Assembly: GCA_963592205.1 (NCBI GenBank)
Contig: CAVAVU010000044.1
Location: forward strand, 1-5,173
DNA length: 5,173 nt
Origin: Claveliimonas sp963592205
GTDB lineage: Bacteria > Bacillota > Clostridia > Lachnospirales > Lachnospiraceae
Reading direction: 5' to 3'
The notes below the pieces were generated by a model. The model did not search any database and was not told where the DNA came from. It saw only the letters and a list, made by a program, of their open reading frames with translations. Shown here one piece after another: positions 5,035 through 5,173 of the stretch (the first letter of the stretch is position 1; every line of letters begins with the position of its first letter). A program made the position numbers and the translations under genes.

Positions 5035-5173
5035 TTATTTTTTACCTGTCTTACCAACTTTACGTCTGATTACTTCATCAGCATACTTGATTCCCTTGCC
5101 CTTATATGGCTCCGGTCTTCTCTTGTCTCTGATCTCAGCCGCATACTGGCCAACTTTTTCTTTATCGATACCC
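5035..5173 (-). CDS. rplF: 50S ribosomal protein L6, C-terminal fragment (runs off the window)
   Basis: The last 45 codons are visible, starting in frame from 5172 and ending in TAA at 5037-5035. They contain the L6 C-terminal signature RRPEPYKGKGIKY, followed by ADEVIRRKVGKTGKK, the usual lysine-rich tail. L6 lies at the base of the L7/L12 stalk near the factor-binding site on the 50S subunit. The upstream 5' part of the gene is outside the window, so its start and full length cannot be judged. Position directly before rplR is the standard spc operon order. Confidence 0.97.
   Translation of the reverse strand, partial: GIDKEKVGQYAAEIRDKRRPEPYKGKGIKYADEVIRRKVGKTGKK

Noticed and set aside
1..5173. 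A novel defence, mobile or biosynthetic system hidden in the window.
   Set aside because: Almost the whole window is taken up by well-recognised, intact translation, secretion and housekeeping genes in their usual order. No foreign insertion, repeat array or long unexplained stretch is present.

Overview
The window is a housekeeping stretch of a bacterial chromosome: the 3' half of the spc ribosomal protein operon running into the start of the alpha (rpsM-rpoA) operon. Every gene is on the minus strand, so transcription runs from high to low coordinates. The order is rplF (3' end only), rplR, rpsE, rpmD, rplO, secY, adk, map, a small KOW-domain gene, infA, and the first codons of rpmJ. This order, strong AGGAGG Shine-Dalgarno sites before almost every gene, moderate AT content, a four-cysteine zinc-type adenylate kinase, and a KOW (L14e-like) gene between map and infA all point to a Gram-positive Firmicute, most likely class Clostridia (Lachnospiraceae-like). 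The taxonomic placement is inference from gene order and protein style; no database was consulted.

Right part (about 3454-5173): five large- and small-subunit ribosomal protein genes (L6, L18, S5, L30, L15) lie 14-30 bases apart. They supply the 5S RNA/central protuberance region, the decoding-site neighbourhood and the late 50S assembly core. L15 overlaps secY by one base (TAATG), which suggests translational coupling.

Middle part (about 643-3454): secY encodes the membrane channel of the Sec translocase. A 13-bp RNA-like hairpin sits just after it, followed by adk (nucleotide balance) and map (removal of the initiator methionine), with only 3 bases between the last two.

Left part (1-643): the KOW RNA-binding protein gene and infA (initiation factor IF-1) follow. 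The gap of 139 bases between infA and rpmJ is the largest in the window and the only one with clear regulatory content. It holds a near-consensus vegetative promoter (TTGACG, 18 bases, TGCTATAAT) preceded by an A-rich tract. A small hairpin then begins almost exactly where transcription from that promoter should start. This promoter probably drives rpmJ and the alpha operon beyond the window.

I found no mobile element, CRISPR array, tRNA or rRNA, and no convincing novel multi-gene system. The points most worth a second look are the infA-rpmJ promoter/5'-hairpin arrangement, the secY-adk hairpin whose two G-U pairs fold properly only in the sense RNA, and the poorly understood KOW protein.
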